A stretch of DNA of 64,000 nt from Paracoccaceae bacterium (GTDB lineage Bacteria > Pseudomonadota > Alphaproteobacteria > Rhodobacterales > Rhodobacteraceae): NCBI GenBank assembly GCA_029243395.1, contig JAQWSE010000011.1:1-64000 (forward strand). Direction: 5' to 3'. Made by a program: the position numbers and the translations under genes. Shown here piece by piece: positions 19,294-30,225 of this stretch (the stretch's first letter is position 1; every line of letters begins with the position of its first letter). The notes under the pieces were generated by a model that did not search any database, was not told where the DNA came from, and worked only from the letters and a program-made list of their open reading frames with translations.

Positions 19294-19368
19294 TGGTACC
19301 GAGGGTAGGGATTGAACCTACGACCAATTGGTCCACAACCAACTGCTCTACCACTGAGCTACCTCGGC
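19294..19368 (-). tRNA. tRNA-His (GTG), no encoded G-1
   Basis: On the minus strand the acceptor GCCGAGG pairs with CCTCGGT, including one G-U pair at the end; the anticodon stem encloses loop TTGTGGA with anticodon GTG, and the T arm is GTAGG-TTCAATC-CCTAC. CCA is encoded. The base before the acceptor is T, not G, and the discriminator is A73, unlike the usual bacterial G-1:C73 pair. Confidence 0.95.
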
Positions 19369-19379
19369 ACACGACCCCT

Positions 19380-19408
19380 GGATTACCTTAAAAATAAGTT
19401 GCTTTCAA
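19380..19408 (-). promoter_or_regulatory. Predicted sigma70-type promoter of tRNA-His
   Basis: On the minus strand TTGAAA (19403-19408) and TAATCC (19380-19385) are separated by exactly 17 bases. A start about 7 bases later would fall 4-5 bases before the mature tRNA 5' end at 19368. The -10 match is imperfect, so the call rests on spacing and position. Confidence 0.45.
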
Positions 19409-19642
19409 GAGATAAACGAATGAGAAATCTGCTTAGACTTGTATAATATTTAATTCGATTATTGTGCGAATAGTTTGGTAGGCAATGTATAACGAGATAT
19501 CTTTTACCATTAAATTTTTTTTGTGGAATTAGTTTTTATTCTGTCGACACTAGTTCCTATATGATTACTTGAGATTATGATATAAAATTAACAAGAAGCT
19601 TTTTTCATTCTTTCATAATGACTTTTTTTTTGTTATTCATTC

Positions 19643-19804
19643 ATGCGTGAGTTCTGGCCTCTCTGTTAAGAATATCCTAGTGGCCTTACATTCTCGAAAG
19701 GGAACTGGCTCTGTTTAGGATCCTGGTCCTTAATATACCGGTACCCACCTGGTCAAACAGGCTCTCGAGGGTTTTGACTTAACGTTTGTGCTGGTCTCAC
19801 ACGT
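19643..19804 (+). ncRNA. ssrS: 6S RNA
   Basis: A 162-base region folds as a long, interrupted hairpin typical of 6S RNA. The closing helix pairs ATGCGTGAG (19643-19651) with CTCACACGT (19796-19804), with one mismatch. An inner helix pairs GTTAAG (19665-19670) with CTTAAC (19778-19783), and the terminal arm pairs CTGTTT with AAACAG around the apex. It lies 38 bases before the 5-formyl-THF cyclo-ligase gene, the conserved position of ssrS in proteobacteria. 6S RNA mimics an open promoter and holds sigma70 RNA polymerase in stationary phase. Ends are approximate. The AT-rich 19409-19642 before it shows no gene. Confidence 0.82.
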
Positions 19805-19842
19805 AAGGTGTATTCTTTCATATAAGGTTCATTGGCTGGGAT

Positions 19843-20436
19843 ATGATAATGAAGTCAATCTTAAAAGAAAAAAGGAACTTAAGAAGAGTTAGTCAAAGCT
19901 TGAGAAAGCAAGCTTTTGAATCATGTGGTGATGTTGTTGCAGTTCTGATCTCTCAGCATTTCAAAGATTGGTTCAAGGAGAAAAGAAAAATCAAAACCAT
20001 AGCATTCTATTATCCAATCAAGACGGAGGTTGATCCATTTCCTCTAATTAATTCAATTGAAATATCTTCTTTAAAGTTTTGCCTGCCAGTTGTTACTGGA
20101 TTGGAAAGACCTCTTATATTTAAGGAATGGGTTAAAGATTCTGAACTCATCATTTCAAGTTACGGGGCAAAAATTCCTATGTATGGCCCTCTACTAACGC
20201 CGGATTTAATCATCACACCATTGCTAGCATTTGATCGATCTGGGTCCCGATTAGGTTATGGTGGTGGCTTTTATGATAGAACTATCGAGGTTTTGAGACG
20301 TCACAAAAAGCTTTTAGTATTAGGACTGGCTTTTGAATGTCAACGAACTGAAGTAACAATACCAACTGAGCCAACTGATCAAAAAATTGATTGCGTTCTT
20401 ACGGAGAAGGGGTTTTATTCCTTTAAAAATTCGTAA
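19843..20436 (+). CDS. 5-formyltetrahydrofolate cyclo-ligase
   Basis: 197-residue ATP-dependent enzyme (FAU1/YgfA, MTHFS) that converts 5-formyl-THF to 5,10-methenyl-THF. Diagnostic residues are in LIITPLLAFDRSGSRLGYGGGFYDR (about 126-150), the folate/Mg-ATP motif of the family; KRNLRRVSQSLRKQ near the N-terminus matches the usual basic start. Two ATGs at 19843 and 19849 are possible. Downstream of 6S RNA, as in many proteobacteria, and followed 43 bases later by the YmdB-type gene. Confidence 0.93.
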   Translation: MIMKSILKEKRNLRRVSQSLRKQAFESCGDVVAVLISQHFKDWFKEKRKIKTIAFYYPIKTEVDPFPLINSIEISSLKFCLPVVTGLERPLIFKEWVKDSELIISSYGAKIPMYGPLLTPDLIITPLLAFDRSGSRLGYGGGFYDRTIEVLRRHKKLLVLGLAFECQRTEVTIPTEPTDQKIDCVLTEKGFYSFKNS

Positions 20437-20479
20437 CCTAAATTGTTGTATTCATAAGTTAGAAGCTATATGGTTCAGT

Positions 20480-21292
20480 ATGCGTATATTGTTCCTTGGA
20501 GATATAGTTGGCAGAACGGGCCGGCAAGCAATTTTGGCAAATATTGAAACAGTTCGCAATAGACTAGATATTGATTTCATCATTGTTAACGCTGAAAATG
20601 CGACGTCAGGAGCTGGGCTTTCCTCAAATCATGCTACGGAATTACTTCGGGCTGGTGTAGATTGTATTACATTGGGAGATCATGCTTTTGATCAACAAGA
20701 AATGATGAAGTATATTGAGAAAGAACCAAGAATAGTAAGACCGTTAAACTATTCTAAGTCAGCGCCGGGTAGTGGTGCCAGACTCATAAATGTGCACAAT
20801 GGTAAGAAAATCTTGGTTGTGCAGGTCTTAGGTCAGGTATTTATGAAAAGACCTTTTTCAGATCCTTTTGAAGCTCTAGATTTTGAGTTAAGAAAATATA
20901 ATCTTAATGGAAATGTGGATGCTATTTTTGTAGATGCCCATGCGGAAGCTACCTCTGAAAAAAACGCATTAGCCCAACATTTTGATGGTAGAGTTTCTAT
21001 GGTTGTTGGTACGCATACTCATGTGCCAACATCAGATACTAGAATACTCCCCAATGGAACGGCATATCAAACTGATGCAGGTATGTGCGGAGATTACCAG
21101 AGTGTGATTGGGATGGATAAAATTGAACCTATTAGAAGGTTTCGAACTGGGATGTCCAAAGAACGATTCAAACCTGCTTGTGGTGAAGCCACTTTATCAG
21201 GATTAATAGCTGACATAGGACCGGATGGGTTAGCTGAAAAAACTATACCCTTTAGCTATAAAGGGTTATTGAATCAGCATGGTATGGATTGA
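20480..21292 (+). CDS. YmdB-type metallophosphoesterase (TIGR00282)
   Basis: 270 residues from ATG 20480; an earlier in-frame ATG adds an unlikely basic extension overlapping the previous gene. MRILFLGDIVGRTGR, NAENATSGAG (about 40-49), TLGDHAFDQ (about 69-77) and VGTHTHVPTSD (about 176-186) supply the Asp, Asn and His metal ligands of the family. YmdB of Bacillus hydrolyses cyclic nucleotides and affects biofilm and sporulation decisions; the alphaproteobacterial role is not established. It follows the cyclo-ligase gene and is 9 bases before the SLC13 transporter. Confidence 0.9.
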   Translation: MRILFLGDIVGRTGRQAILANIETVRNRLDIDFIIVNAENATSGAGLSSNHATELLRAGVDCITLGDHAFDQQEMMKYIEKEPRIVRPLNYSKSAPGSGARLINVHNGKKILVVQVLGQVFMKRPFSDPFEALDFELRKYNLNGNVDAIFVDAHAEATSEKNALAQHFDGRVSMVVGTHTHVPTSDTRILPNGTAYQTDAGMCGDYQSVIGMDKIEPIRRFRTGMSKERFKPACGEATLSGLIADIGPDGLAEKTIPFSYKGLLNQHGMD

Positions 21293-21301
21293 GACAATCA
21301 T

Positions 21302-23068
21302 ATGGTGCTGCTGGAATATTATGACGTAACAATATCACTTATGTTGCTGACCCTCATGTTACTAGGGTTTTTCATAGAGTCCATCCCAACTGAATTAACA
21401 GCACTTACAACAGCTTTTTTAATGATTATCTTTGGTGTTTTACCAAGCCAGGAATTCTTATCAATTCTTTCAAATCCAGCTCCGTGGACTATTATGGCTA
21501 TGTTTGTTCTTTCCGGCGCATTAGTACGAACTGGATTACTAAATAAAGTGGGAGAATTTATATCTAATAACACAAAAACTAGACCTAATATGGTTATAGT
21601 TTTGTTAGCTATTATTACAATCACATCTTCAGCATTTATAAACAATACTCCAGTGGTAGTTGTACTTATTCCAATTGTGATGAAATTGGCTTCAGAAATG
21701 AATTCTTCCGCTTCTAAGTATTTAATTCCATTATCTTATTTAGCAATAATGGGTGGGATGTTGACCTTGATAGGAACTTCTACAAATCTTTTAATCGATG
21801 GTGTCGCTCAGACTTATGATTTACAACCTTTTGGCATGTTTGAAATCACGCCAGTTGCCGGAGTCTTAGCCTTATTTGGTATTGCTTATCTGTTTTTGTT
21901 TTCCCCATTACTTTTGCCCAACCGAACGTCAATGACTGAAATACTTTGTGAACGCGATAGAATGAGCTTTTTGACCGAAGTTGTTATACCTAGAGGATCT
22001 CAATTGATTGACCAAATCTCGAGCGAGACAACTATATTTAATAGAGATGGAATGAGAATTGTTGAAATTATAAGAAACGACGAATCTTTAGGTGGTGCCT
22101 CTGGCAATTTATTATTTAAAGCGGGAGACAAGGTAGTATTAAGAACACAAATAGGGGAGTTGATGGGACTGAAGGAAAGCACTGACCTTCGAATGATTGA
22201 TCCCCTAACGTCAAAACAGACAATTACAGTGGAAACCTTAATACCCCCTGGTTGCCGTTTGGTGGGTCGAACTCTTGGACAGTTAAGGTTAAGAAGGTCG
22301 TATGGTGTTTATGTGCTGGCCATACATAGGAGAAACAAGAACATAGATAAGCAACTTGAAAACGTAGTAGTACGTGTGGGTGATACACTATTAATTGAGG
22401 GGGCAAGAGACGAAATTCAAAAATTAGCATTGGAAGTAGATCTTGCTTTACTTGCAGAACCAAATATCAGAGCTTATAGGAGAAAACATGCCCCATTAGT
22501 AATTAGTGCCCTAGTTGGACTGGTTCTGCTTACGACATTTGGCCTGGCTCCTTTATTTATTTTAGCTCTTGCGGGAGTAGTTTTTGTTCTTTGTACTAAA
22601 TGTATAGATATAGAAGAGGCTTATGAATTCATCGATGGAAAAATATTGGTACTAGTTTTCTCGATGCTGGCAATAGGTAAGTCTTTAGAGTTAACTGGGG
22701 TAATTAGAAGTTTTACTGAACTTATTCAGCCTTATCTTCATTTGTTACCAATACCTATAATTTTGTGGTTCTTGTACCTTTTCACATCAGTCTTGACAGA
22801 GATTGTCTCAAATAATGCAGTGGCAGTGGTTATAACCCCTATTGCGATTTCTTTAGCATCAAGTTTGGGATTGGATCCAAGAGCATTTGTTATGGTGATT
22901 ATGATTGCGGCTTCAGCAAGTTTTGCTACTCCAATTGGTTATCAAACAAACACTATGGTATACGGACCTGGTGGATACAAGTTCACTGATTTTTTAAGGG
23001 TTGGTTTGCCTCTGAATCTGCTTTTTGGTATGCTAACAGCTATGCTTATTTTCTTTTTCTATATATGA
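21302..23068 (+). CDS. SLC13/DASS-family permease with paired RCK_C domains
   Basis: 588-residue inner membrane transporter. Two hydrophobic halves (about 1-215 and 395-588) contain the paired family motifs SSAFINNTPVVVVLIPIV and TEIVSNNAVAVVITPIA, the Na+/substrate binding hairpins of divalent-anion:Na+ symporters. Between them are two TrkA-C (RCK_C) domains of about 80 residues each, soluble and presumably regulatory. Such proteins import sulfate, dicarboxylates or related anions; the substrate is not readable. It starts 9 bases after the phosphodiesterase stop. The gap to yebC is 64 bases. Confidence 0.88.
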   Translation: MVLLEYYDVTISLMLLTLMLLGFFIESIPTELTALTTAFLMIIFGVLPSQEFLSILSNPAPWTIMAMFVLSGALVRTGLLNKVGEFISNNTKTRPNMVIVLLAIITITSSAFINNTPVVVVLIPIVMKLASEMNSSASKYLIPLSYLAIMGGMLTLIGTSTNLLIDGVAQTYDLQPFGMFEITPVAGVLALFGIAYLFLFSPLLLPNRTSMTEILCERDRMSFLTEVVIPRGSQLIDQISSETTIFNRDGMRIVEIIRNDESLGGASGNLLFKAGDKVVLRTQIGELMGLKESTDLRMIDPLTSKQTITVETLIPPGCRLVGRTLGQLRLRRSYGVYVLAIHRRNKNIDKQLENVVVRVGDTLLIEGARDEIQKLALEVDLALLAEPNIRAYRRKHAPLVISALVGLVLLTTFGLAPLFILALAGVVFVLCTKCIDIEEAYEFIDGKILVLVFSMLAIGKSLELTGVIRSFTELIQPYLHLLPIPIILWFLYLFTSVLTEIVSNNAVAVVITPIAISLASSLGLDPRAFVMVIMIAASASFATPIGYQTNTMVYGPGGYKFTDFLRVGLPLNLLFGMLTAMLIFFFYI

Positions 23069-23132
23069 GGAGAATGACTTGATTTTTTTTAACGCAAACA
23101 TCTTTTCGAGGTTCAGGAGATAGGAATAAACC

Positions 23133-23855
23133 ATGGCTGGGCATTCAAAATGGGCCAATATACAACACCGCAAGGGTAGACAGGATGCTGTTCGCTCAAA
23201 ATTGTTCTCAAAAATTTCTAAGGAAATCACAGTTGCTGCAAAGCTTGGAGATCCAGACGTTGATAAGAACCCAAGACTGCGGCTCGCGGTAAAGGAAGCT
23301 AGAGCAAATTCTGTTCCTAAAGAAGTTATAGAAAGAGCTATAAAAAAATCTCAAGTTTTAGAAAATACAAATTATGAGGAAATACGATATGAAGGTTATG
23401 GGCCAGGTGGTATTGCCATTATAGTTGAAGCTTTAACTGATAACCGCAATAGGACTGCTTCGAATGTTCGTTCTATTTTCGTTAAGTATGGTGGCAACCT
23501 TGGTGAAACAGGCTCCGTAGCTTTCATGTTTGACCGGCTGGGATTCATAGCTTATTCACGGTCTTCTGGTAATGAAGAAAAGATGATGGAATTAGCTATT
23601 AACTTTGGGGCTATGGATATGGAAACGGAAGATGAAGCTTATTTGTTTTACTGTGAAAGTACAGAGCTTTCGTCCATAGCAGACCAACTTGAAGATCAGT
23701 TGGGAGATAGTTTAATGACCAAACTAATATGGAAACCACAGAATTTAGTTGAAGTTAATAGTGAGCAAATGCAAAAAATTACAAATTTGATGGACGTCCT
23801 AGAAAGTGATGAGGATGTGCAAAGTGTACACTCAAATTCGAACTTTGAAAATTGA
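23133..23855 (+). CDS. yebC: YebC/PmpR (TACO1) family protein
   Basis: 240 residues with the signature start [19 protein letters not shown] and the central [20 protein letters not shown] (about 89-108). YebC proteins are cytoplasmic; they were described as DNA-binding regulators, and more recently as ribosome factors that relieve stalling at proline-rich stretches. The usual neighbour ruvC is absent from the window. The following 258 bases (23856-24113) carry no gene; they contain a tandem ACCTATGT repeat and probably the promoter of the propionate operon. Confidence 0.95.
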   Translation: MAGHSKWANIQHRKGRQDAVRSKLFSKISKEITVAAKLGDPDVDKNPRLRLAVKEARANSVPKEVIERAIKKSQVLENTNYEEIRYEGYGPGGIAIIVEALTDNRNRTASNVRSIFVKYGGNLGETGSVAFMFDRLGFIAYSRSSGNEEKMMELAINFGAMDMETEDEAYLFYCESTELSSIADQLEDQLGDSLMTKLIWKPQNLVEVNSEQMQKITNLMDVLESDEDVQSVHSNSNFEN

Positions 23856-24113
23856 GGTATCATGCATTTCAGACTTTTTACAGATAGACTAGCAAAAGGA
23901 TAACTTGCCAACAGTTTTGGCTTAGAACTAAATTGATCTTAACCCGATAACAAAATATTAATACCTATGTACCTATGTATCAAATAATTTTTCTGCTCGT
24001 ATAAATTAGCAGCCTTCATTACAGATTCTGAAGTCGTGAACCATGAACAGAGTTATCTTCCAGTTGTGTTTTTCTTCTAACAAGTTAATCTGATTTAGCA
24101 AAGGTGAAGTAAT

Positions 24114-25646
24114 ATGAATAAGATTTTGGATGAATTAGAAAACAGAAGGCGAGAGGCCAAACAGGGTGGTGGGCAGGCTCGAATAGATGCACAACACAAA
24201 AAAGGCAAACTTACTGCAAGAGAACGCGTAGAAGTTTTGGTTGATCCAGGATCTTTTGAAGAATTTGATATGTTTGTCTCTCACCGTTGTAATGATTTTG
24301 GGCTTGATAAAGATTCCTACCCAGGTGATGGTGTGATTACTGGTTGGGCAACTATTAACGGACAGATCATTTACCTTTTTAGTCAAGACTTCACGGTATT
24401 TGGAGGTTCCTTATCTGAAACTAATGCTCAAAAAATTTGTAAAGTCATGGATATGGCTGTTCAAAATGGCGCTCCAATAATAGGTCTGAATGACAGTGGT
24501 GGAGCGAGAATCCAGGAAGGAGTGGCGTCTTTGGGCGGCTATGCTGAAGTATTTAAGCGAAATATCCTGGCTTCTGGAGTAGTTCCACAAATCAGTGTTA
24601 TAATGGGACCATGTGCTGGGGGTGCAGTTTATTCGCCGGCTATGACCGACTTCATCTTCATGGTTAGGGGTAGCTCTTACATGTTTGTAACTGGGCCTGA
24701 TGTAGTTAAAACGGTAACTAATGAGAGCGTTACCGCCGAGGACTTAGGAGGCGCTGTGACGCATACTACAAAATCCTCAGTAGCTGACATGGCTTTTGAT
24801 AACGATATTTTGGCCCTGAGGGAGGTGAGAAGACTCTTGGAGTATCTTCCGGCCAGTAATAGGGCAGGTACCATCTCAAAAAAGGTTTATGATGATCCAG
24901 AAAGGATTGAGGTAAGTTTGGATAATCTAATTCCAACGGATGCAGGCGTAGCTTATGACATTAAAGAATTAATAATCAAACTCGCTGATGAAAATGATTT
25001 TCTTGAGATTCAACCAGACTTTGCACGAAATATTATTATTGGATTTATTAGACTTGGAGGAAGTAGCATTGGCGTAGTAGCGAACCAACCAAAAATATTA
25101 GCAGGTTGTCTTGATGTTGATAGCTCCAGAAAGGCTGCTCGTTTTGTAAGGTTCTGTGATGCTTTCAATATTCCCATATTAACTTTGGTTGATGTCCCTG
25201 GCTTTTTACCTGGTACTCATCAAGAATATGGTGGAATCATAAAACATGGAGCAAAATTGCTTTTTGCATACGGAGAGGCGACAGTGCCCAAAGTAACTGT
25301 CATTACCCGCAAGGCCTATGGAGGAGCATATGATGTTATGTCTTCAAAACATTTAAGGGGAGACATAAATTATGCTTGGCCAACTGCAGAAATAGCTGTA
25401 ATGGGAGCCAAGGGGGCTGTTGAAATTATCTACAAATCTGATTTAAGCGATAAGAAGAAAATTGAAGGGCATGCAAAACAATATGAGGAAAGATTTTCTA
25501 ACCCATTTATTGCCGCAGAAAAGGGCTATATTGATGAGGTCATCATGCCAAGAAGCACTAGGAAAAGGTTGGTAAGAGCTTTTAAGAGTTTAGAAGGAAA
25601 GAAGCAGGTGAATCCATGGAAAAAACACGACAACATTCCTCTTTAA
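24114..25646 (+). CDS. pccB: Propionyl-CoA carboxylase beta subunit
   Basis: 510-residue carboxyltransferase subunit. The acyl-CoA carboxylase hallmarks are [14 protein letters not shown] (about 124-137), [13 protein letters not shown] (about 165-177) and, in the C half, [13 protein letters not shown] and [11 protein letters not shown]. It transfers CO2 from biotin on PccA to propionyl-CoA, giving (S)-methylmalonyl-CoA. Length and the gene order with pccA and mutase favour propionyl-CoA over other acyl-CoAs. First gene of a same-strand run to 34410. Confidence 0.95.
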   Translation: MNKILDELENRRREAKQGGGQARIDAQHKKGKLTARERVEVLVDPGSFEEFDMFVSHRCNDFGLDKDSYPGDGVITGWATINGQIIYLFSQDFTVFGGSLSETNAQKICKVMDMAVQNGAPIIGLNDSGGARIQEGVASLGGYAEVFKRNILASGVVPQISVIMGPCAGGAVYSPAMTDFIFMVRGSSYMFVTGPDVVKTVTNESVTAEDLGGAVTHTTKSSVADMAFDNDILALREVRRLLEYLPASNRAGTISKKVYDDPERIEVSLDNLIPTDAGVAYDIKELIIKLADENDFLEIQPDFARNIIIGFIRLGGSSIGVVANQPKILAGCLDVDSSRKAARFVRFCDAFNIPILTLVDVPGFLPGTHQEYGGIIKHGAKLLFAYGEATVPKVTVITRKAYGGAYDVMSSKHLRGDINYAWPTAEIAVMGAKGAVEIIYKSDLSDKKKIEGHAKQYEERFSNPFIAAEKGYIDEVIMPRSTRKRLVRAFKSLEGKKQVNPWKKHDNIPL

Positions 25647-25654
25647 GGTTTTGA

Positions 25655-25993
25655 ATGTTTAAACACAAAGGATTTCCATCTAGGATGCCAGGAACAGATT
25701 TTCAATTTACAGTAAGGCATGAGAAAAAATCCCCTCCTGCAATAATATCTCGTAAGAGGAAGCCTGATGCCCCAGTCAAGTATTGGCGGGTGGATTCATT
25801 TTTTCTTAGGTGTTTAATCGATCATTTCGGTGACTCCACATTTGTGAGAGGGAATCTCGATTCTGGTCGATTAGGCTGGCTTTTTGGAAGAGAATTAATT
25901 GCAGTTGATGACAAATTTAGCCCGGTCGATTATGGAGCAAGGCTAAAGATCAATTTTGATGTAGTTAAGTCAAGTCATCCAGAACTAATATAG
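25655..25993 (+). CDS. Uncharacterised protein of the pcc operon
   Basis: 112 residues, not recognised as a known domain. It is basic in the first half (several Lys/Arg pairs, PSRMPG, RKRKPDAPVKYWRVDSF) and ends with a more acidic, mixed segment including GRLGWLFGRELIAVDD. There are no cysteines besides one near residue 50, and no signal peptide or membrane segment. It begins 8 bases after pccB and ends 38 bases before pccA, so it is almost certainly translated with them. A role in assembly or regulation of the carboxylase is possible but is only inference. Confidence 0.75.
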   Translation: MFKHKGFPSRMPGTDFQFTVRHEKKSPPAIISRKRKPDAPVKYWRVDSFFLRCLIDHFGDSTFVRGNLDSGRLGWLFGRELIAVDDKFSPVDYGARLKINFDVVKSSHPELI

Positions 25994-26031
25994 TACGCAC
26001 ATAATTTGAATCATTAGAATGAAATGAAAAA

Positions 26032-28035
26032 ATGATAGAAAGAATTCTTATTGCTAACAGAGGAGAAATAGCCTGCAGAATTATAAAAACTGCGGCTAAG
26101 CTTGGCATTGAAAGTTCAGTAATTTTTTCAAAAGACGATGAAGGATCTCTGGCAGTCAAAATGGCTGACAAAGCATTTTTACTTGCTGACTCGAAGAATA
26201 ATAGCCAAGAATATCTTGATATTGAACAAATTATTAGAATAGCCAAGAAAGATAAAATTGAGGCTATTCATCCTGGGTATGGATTTCTATCTGAAAATGC
26301 TACTTTTGCCAAAGCAGTTGAAGAAAATGGCATGAAATTCATCGGTCCTCCACATGAATCGATTAAGATCATGGGAGATAAGATTGTTTCTAAAGTTCAA
26401 GCCAAGAACTGTGGGGTGTCCATTGTACCAGGAGTGGATAAGGAAACTCATAATTTTTCTGAAGCAAGAAAGATAGCTAAGAAGATCGGTTATCCTATAA
26501 TGGTAAAGGCTTCCGCTGGTGGTGGTGGCAAGGGTATGAGAGTTGTTCAAAATGAAAAAGATCTAGAGGATAATTTTCGATCGGCAAAGAATGAGGCTAA
26601 ATCAAGCTTTGGCGATGAGAGAATTTTCATTGAGAAATTTGTTGAAAATCCCCATCATGTGGAAATTCAAATTATTGGAGACAAATTTGGCAATTTCATT
26701 CATTTAGGTGAAAGGGATTGTTCAATTCAACGCAGAAATCAGAAAATTATAGAAGAATCTCCTAGCCCATTTATTGATAGGACTATTAGAGATGCAATGG
26801 CTATTCAGGCGATCAACTTAGCCAAGTCTGTAAATTATTATTCAGCGGGAACAGTAGAATTTATAGTCGATGCACAAAAGAATTTTTATTTTTTGGAGAT
26901 GAATACTCGTCTTCAGGTCGAACATCCAGTTACTGAGTTAACCACTGGTGTTGATATAGTGGAACAGATGATTAGGATTGCCTCTGGAGAACCTTTAAAA
27001 TTTAATCAGAAAGGAATCTCGTTTACAGGTTCTGCAATTGAAGCCAGGGTATACGCAGAAGATCCATCTAGAGACTTTATGCCTTCTGTTGGGAGGTTAA
27101 ACAAATATGCTCCTCCTAAAGAAATTAGATTTGATAAAAGACAGATAAGGAATGATACAGGAGTAAATGAAGGTAGTAACATCTCATTTAAATATGATCC
27201 AATGATATCAAAATTATGTGTTTGGGCTCCTACTAGAAAAAAATCTCTGGAATTAATGGTGGATGCTCTTGCTGAATTTCGTATTACTGGAATTAAGAGT
27301 AATCTAAGCTTTTTAATAGACGTCATCAGTCAGGAAAAATTTCAAAGAGGTGAATTCACTACAAATTTCTTATCAGAGAAATATCCTGAAGGATTTAAAA
27401 GCCGAAATGTGAAAAACAGGGATTTAGAATACCTTGGTGCAGCATTGTTATCTTTACAAAAGTCTTTTGCCTTAGAATCGAGATCTAAAAATGGTTCTTT
27501 TCCTGAAACAAGAACGTATAACCCAGAAGACTATTTTATTCATTGGAATGATAAGATAATCCCCTTGTCATGGAGTTTTTCCGATGGATGTCATCGAGTG
27601 AAAAATCGAAAAGAAAAGGAATTTATTGTAAAATTTGGCAAGTTATCTTTTAATGAAATTACAAGTATTCAAGTTAATTCAAGAATTTTGAAATTGTGGT
27701 TAAGTAAAAAAACTGATGGATATTTAGTAAACTGGAAGGGTTATGAGGGTGAATTAAAAATTTATTCTCCTGAAATTTCAGGAATGCTTGAGTTTTTTCC
27801 GGACAAAAAAATGCCAGTAAGTCATCAGGCATTAAATGCCCCAATGCCTGGGTTAATAGTTTCTCTTGATGTGGTTGCAGGCGATGACGTCCAATTAGGT
27901 CAAAGATTATGTGCCTTGGAAGCAATGAAAATGGAAAATGTTTTGTATGCTGAAAGAGCCGGAAAAATCAAATTGGTGAAATGTAAGAAAGGAGACATCC
28001 TTTCTGATGGAGACAAGATATTGGAGTACGAGTGA
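26032..28035 (+). CDS. pccA: Propionyl-CoA carboxylase alpha (biotin) subunit
   Basis: 667 residues with the three expected parts. The biotin carboxylase begins [16 protein letters not shown]; its ATP-grasp glycine loop [12 protein letters not shown] is near residue 160, with [13 protein letters not shown] near 290. A middle linker domain follows, and then a C-terminal biotinyl domain with ALEAMKMEN. The lysine to be biotinylated is Lys633, 34 residues from the end, as is normal. It carboxylates its own biotin with bicarbonate and ATP. The stop overlaps the GTG start of the mutase (GTGA). Confidence 0.96.
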   Translation: MIERILIANRGEIACRIIKTAAKLGIESSVIFSKDDEGSLAVKMADKAFLLADSKNNSQEYLDIEQIIRIAKKDKIEAIHPGYGFLSENATFAKAVEENGMKFIGPPHESIKIMGDKIVSKVQAKNCGVSIVPGVDKETHNFSEARKIAKKIGYPIMVKASAGGGGKGMRVVQNEKDLEDNFRSAKNEAKSSFGDERIFIEKFVENPHHVEIQIIGDKFGNFIHLGERDCSIQRRNQKIIEESPSPFIDRTIRDAMAIQAINLAKSVNYYSAGTVEFIVDAQKNFYFLEMNTRLQVEHPVTELTTGVDIVEQMIRIASGEPLKFNQKGISFTGSAIEARVYAEDPSRDFMPSVGRLNKYAPPKEIRFDKRQIRNDTGVNEGSNISFKYDPMISKLCVWAPTRKKSLELMVDALAEFRITGIKSNLSFLIDVISQEKFQRGEFTTNFLSEKYPEGFKSRNVKNRDLEYLGAALLSLQKSFALESRSKNGSFPETRTYNPEDYFIHWNDKIIPLSWSFSDGCHRVKNRKEKEFIVKFGKLSFNEITSIQVNSRILKLWLSKKTDGYLVNWKGYEGELKIYSPEISGMLEFFPDKKMPVSHQALNAPMPGLIVSLDVVAGDDVQLGQRLCALEAMKMENVLYAERAGKIKLVKCKKGDILSDGDKILEYE

Positions 28036-30161
28036 ACAAAGATTCTTTAAGTAAATGGAAATCACTAGCTTCGGATGAACTAAAGGGAAAGCCTTTGGAA
28101 TCTCTCAATTGGGTTAGCTCTGAAAACATTATAATTAAACCACTTTATACAAAGAAAGATCTGGAGAGTGTTTCACATTTAGATGAGTTGCCTGGATTAG
28201 CTAACTTTAGCCGAGGACCAAGAGCCACAATGTATGCTGGTAGACCTTGGACTATTCGTCAGTATGCTGGATTTTCAACAGCAGAAGAAAGCAATGCATT
28301 TTATAAAAAAAACTTAGTGTCCGGGCAAAAAGGTATTTCAGTAGCTTTTGATTTACCTACCCATCGAGGGTATGATAGCGATCATCCAAGGGTCCTTGGT
28401 GATGTAGGGAAAGCTGGGGTGGCCATTGATAGTGTTGAAGATATGGCAATTTTATTTAATGGGATACCCTTAGATCAGATGTCGGTTTCAATGACCATGA
28501 ATGGTGCCGTGATTCCAATTATGGCGAATTTCATTGTGGTGGCAGAAGAGCAAGGAGTATCAAAATCCAAACTAACGGGAACAATTCAAAATGATATTCT
28601 TAAGGAGTTTATGGTCAGGAATACGTATATTTACCCGCCAGAACCATCAATGCGAATTGTTTCAGATATAATTGAGTATACAAGTAGCGAGATGCCCAAG
28701 TTTAATTCTATATCTATATCTGGTTATCACATGCATGAGGCTGGGGCAAATTTGGCCCAGGAGTTGGCCTTTACTTTAGCGGATGGCAAGGAATATGTCA
28801 GGGCCGCACTTTCTAAAGGACTGGATATAGATTCTTTTGCTGGGAGACTTTCCTTCTTTTTTGCCATTGGCATGAATTTTTTTATGGAAGTAGCCAAATT
28901 ACGGGCAGCTAGGTTGCTCTGGGCTAGGATAATGGCTGAATTCAATCCCACAAGGGAAAGTTCTTCTCTCTTAAGAGTGCATTGCCAAACCTCGGGAGTA
29001 AGTCTGCAAGAAGAAGATCCTTATAATAATATTGTGCGAACATCTTATGAGGCTTTAGCTGGTGCGTTGGGAGGAACTCAAAGCTTGCATACCAATGCTT
29101 TTGATGAGGCAATGGGGTTACCCACTGAATTTTCTTCGAGAATCGCTCGCAACACGCAGTTGATCATGCAAGAAGAATTAGGAATTACTAAAGTAATCGA
29201 CCCTCTTGCTGGTAGTTACTACGTTGAAACATTAACCGAACAATTGGCTGCGAAAGCTTGGGAAATTATTCAAGAAATTGAAGATTTAGGAGGGATGACA
29301 GAAGCAGTGGCTTCAGGATTGCCCAAGTTCAGGATAGAAGAGTCCGCAGCACGAAAACAAGCAGCAATTGATCAGGGGAAAGAAGTGATAGTTGGCGTCA
29401 ATAAATTTAAGCCAAATCAAAAAGAAGATGTTGAGATATTAGATGTAGACAATGTAATTGTTCGACGCACTCAAATTGATAGGCTGAGGCATGTTAAGGC
29501 TACTAGAGACAATGAATTATGCATGAAAAAATTGAATGATTTAGAAATTACTTGTAAGACTGGCGAGGGCAACTTGCTAGGACGAGCAATCGAGGCAGCG
29601 AAAGCCCGAGCAACTGTAGGAGAAATATCTTACACTATGGAAAAAGTTTTCGGTAGATATAAGGCAGACACTAAAACCCTTTCTGGGGTTTACCAAGAGG
29701 CGTATGAAAAAGACGATTCCTTTTTGAAAATTCAAGAGAAAGCAAATTTATTTACCGATAAAGAAGGGAGAAGACCAAGAATTTTAGTCACCAAACTCGG
29801 TCAAGACGGGCATGATCGAGGTGCTAAGGTCATAGCAACAGCTTTTGCAGACATGGGATTTGATGTTGATGTTGGACCTTTGTTTCAGACGCCAGAGGAA
29901 GCAGCTCAGGATGCTGTGGATAACGACGTCCATATTGTTGGAGTATCTTCTCAGGCAGCAGGTCATAAAACATTGGTACCTGTTTTAATCGAAAAGCTTA
30001 AAATATTGGGTGGAGAGGATACTATTGTAGTGTGTGGGGGTGTTATTCCTAAGGATGATTATCCGTTCTTGATGGATTTAGGTGTGAAAGCAGTTTTTGG
30101 GCCTGGAACTAATGTTTTGGATGCTGCAAATAATTTGCTTGATATTCTAATGAATAAGTAA
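28032..30161 (+). CDS. Methylmalonyl-CoA mutase (single-chain type)
   Basis: 709-residue B12-dependent mutase joining the catalytic barrel and the cobalamin domain in one chain, as in the ScpA/BhbA type. The substrate-barrel segments [23 protein letters not shown] (about 57-79) and [12 protein letters not shown] (about 233-244) are standard. The lower-axial histidine is in [12 protein letters not shown] (about 588-599). It converts (R)-methylmalonyl-CoA to succinyl-CoA. The GTG start overlaps the pccA stop, so the two are coupled. No methylmalonyl-CoA epimerase and no MeaB chaperone gene lie beside it. Confidence 0.96.
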   Translation: MNKDSLSKWKSLASDELKGKPLESLNWVSSENIIIKPLYTKKDLESVSHLDELPGLANFSRGPRATMYAGRPWTIRQYAGFSTAEESNAFYKKNLVSGQKGISVAFDLPTHRGYDSDHPRVLGDVGKAGVAIDSVEDMAILFNGIPLDQMSVSMTMNGAVIPIMANFIVVAEEQGVSKSKLTGTIQNDILKEFMVRNTYIYPPEPSMRIVSDIIEYTSSEMPKFNSISISGYHMHEAGANLAQELAFTLADGKEYVRAALSKGLDIDSFAGRLSFFFAIGMNFFMEVAKLRAARLLWARIMAEFNPTRESSSLLRVHCQTSGVSLQEEDPYNNIVRTSYEALAGALGGTQSLHTNAFDEAMGLPTEFSSRIARNTQLIMQEELGITKVIDPLAGSYYVETLTEQLAAKAWEIIQEIEDLGGMTEAVASGLPKFRIEESAARKQAAIDQGKEVIVGVNKFKPNQKEDVEILDVDNVIVRRTQIDRLRHVKATRDNELCMKKLNDLEITCKTGEGNLLGRAIEAAKARATVGEISYTMEKVFGRYKADTKTLSGVYQEAYEKDDSFLKIQEKANLFTDKEGRRPRILVTKLGQDGHDRGAKVIATAFADMGFDVDVGPLFQTPEEAAQDAVDNDVHIVGVSSQAAGHKTLVPVLIEKLKILGGEDTIVVCGGVIPKDDYPFLMDLGVKAVFGPGTNVLDAANNLLDILMNK

Positions 30162-30225
30162 TTTTTGAACTAGAAGATAATTGTGTGTCGTTTTTTATTA
30201 AGGTTTGTCAATGAAGGTTTATTAA

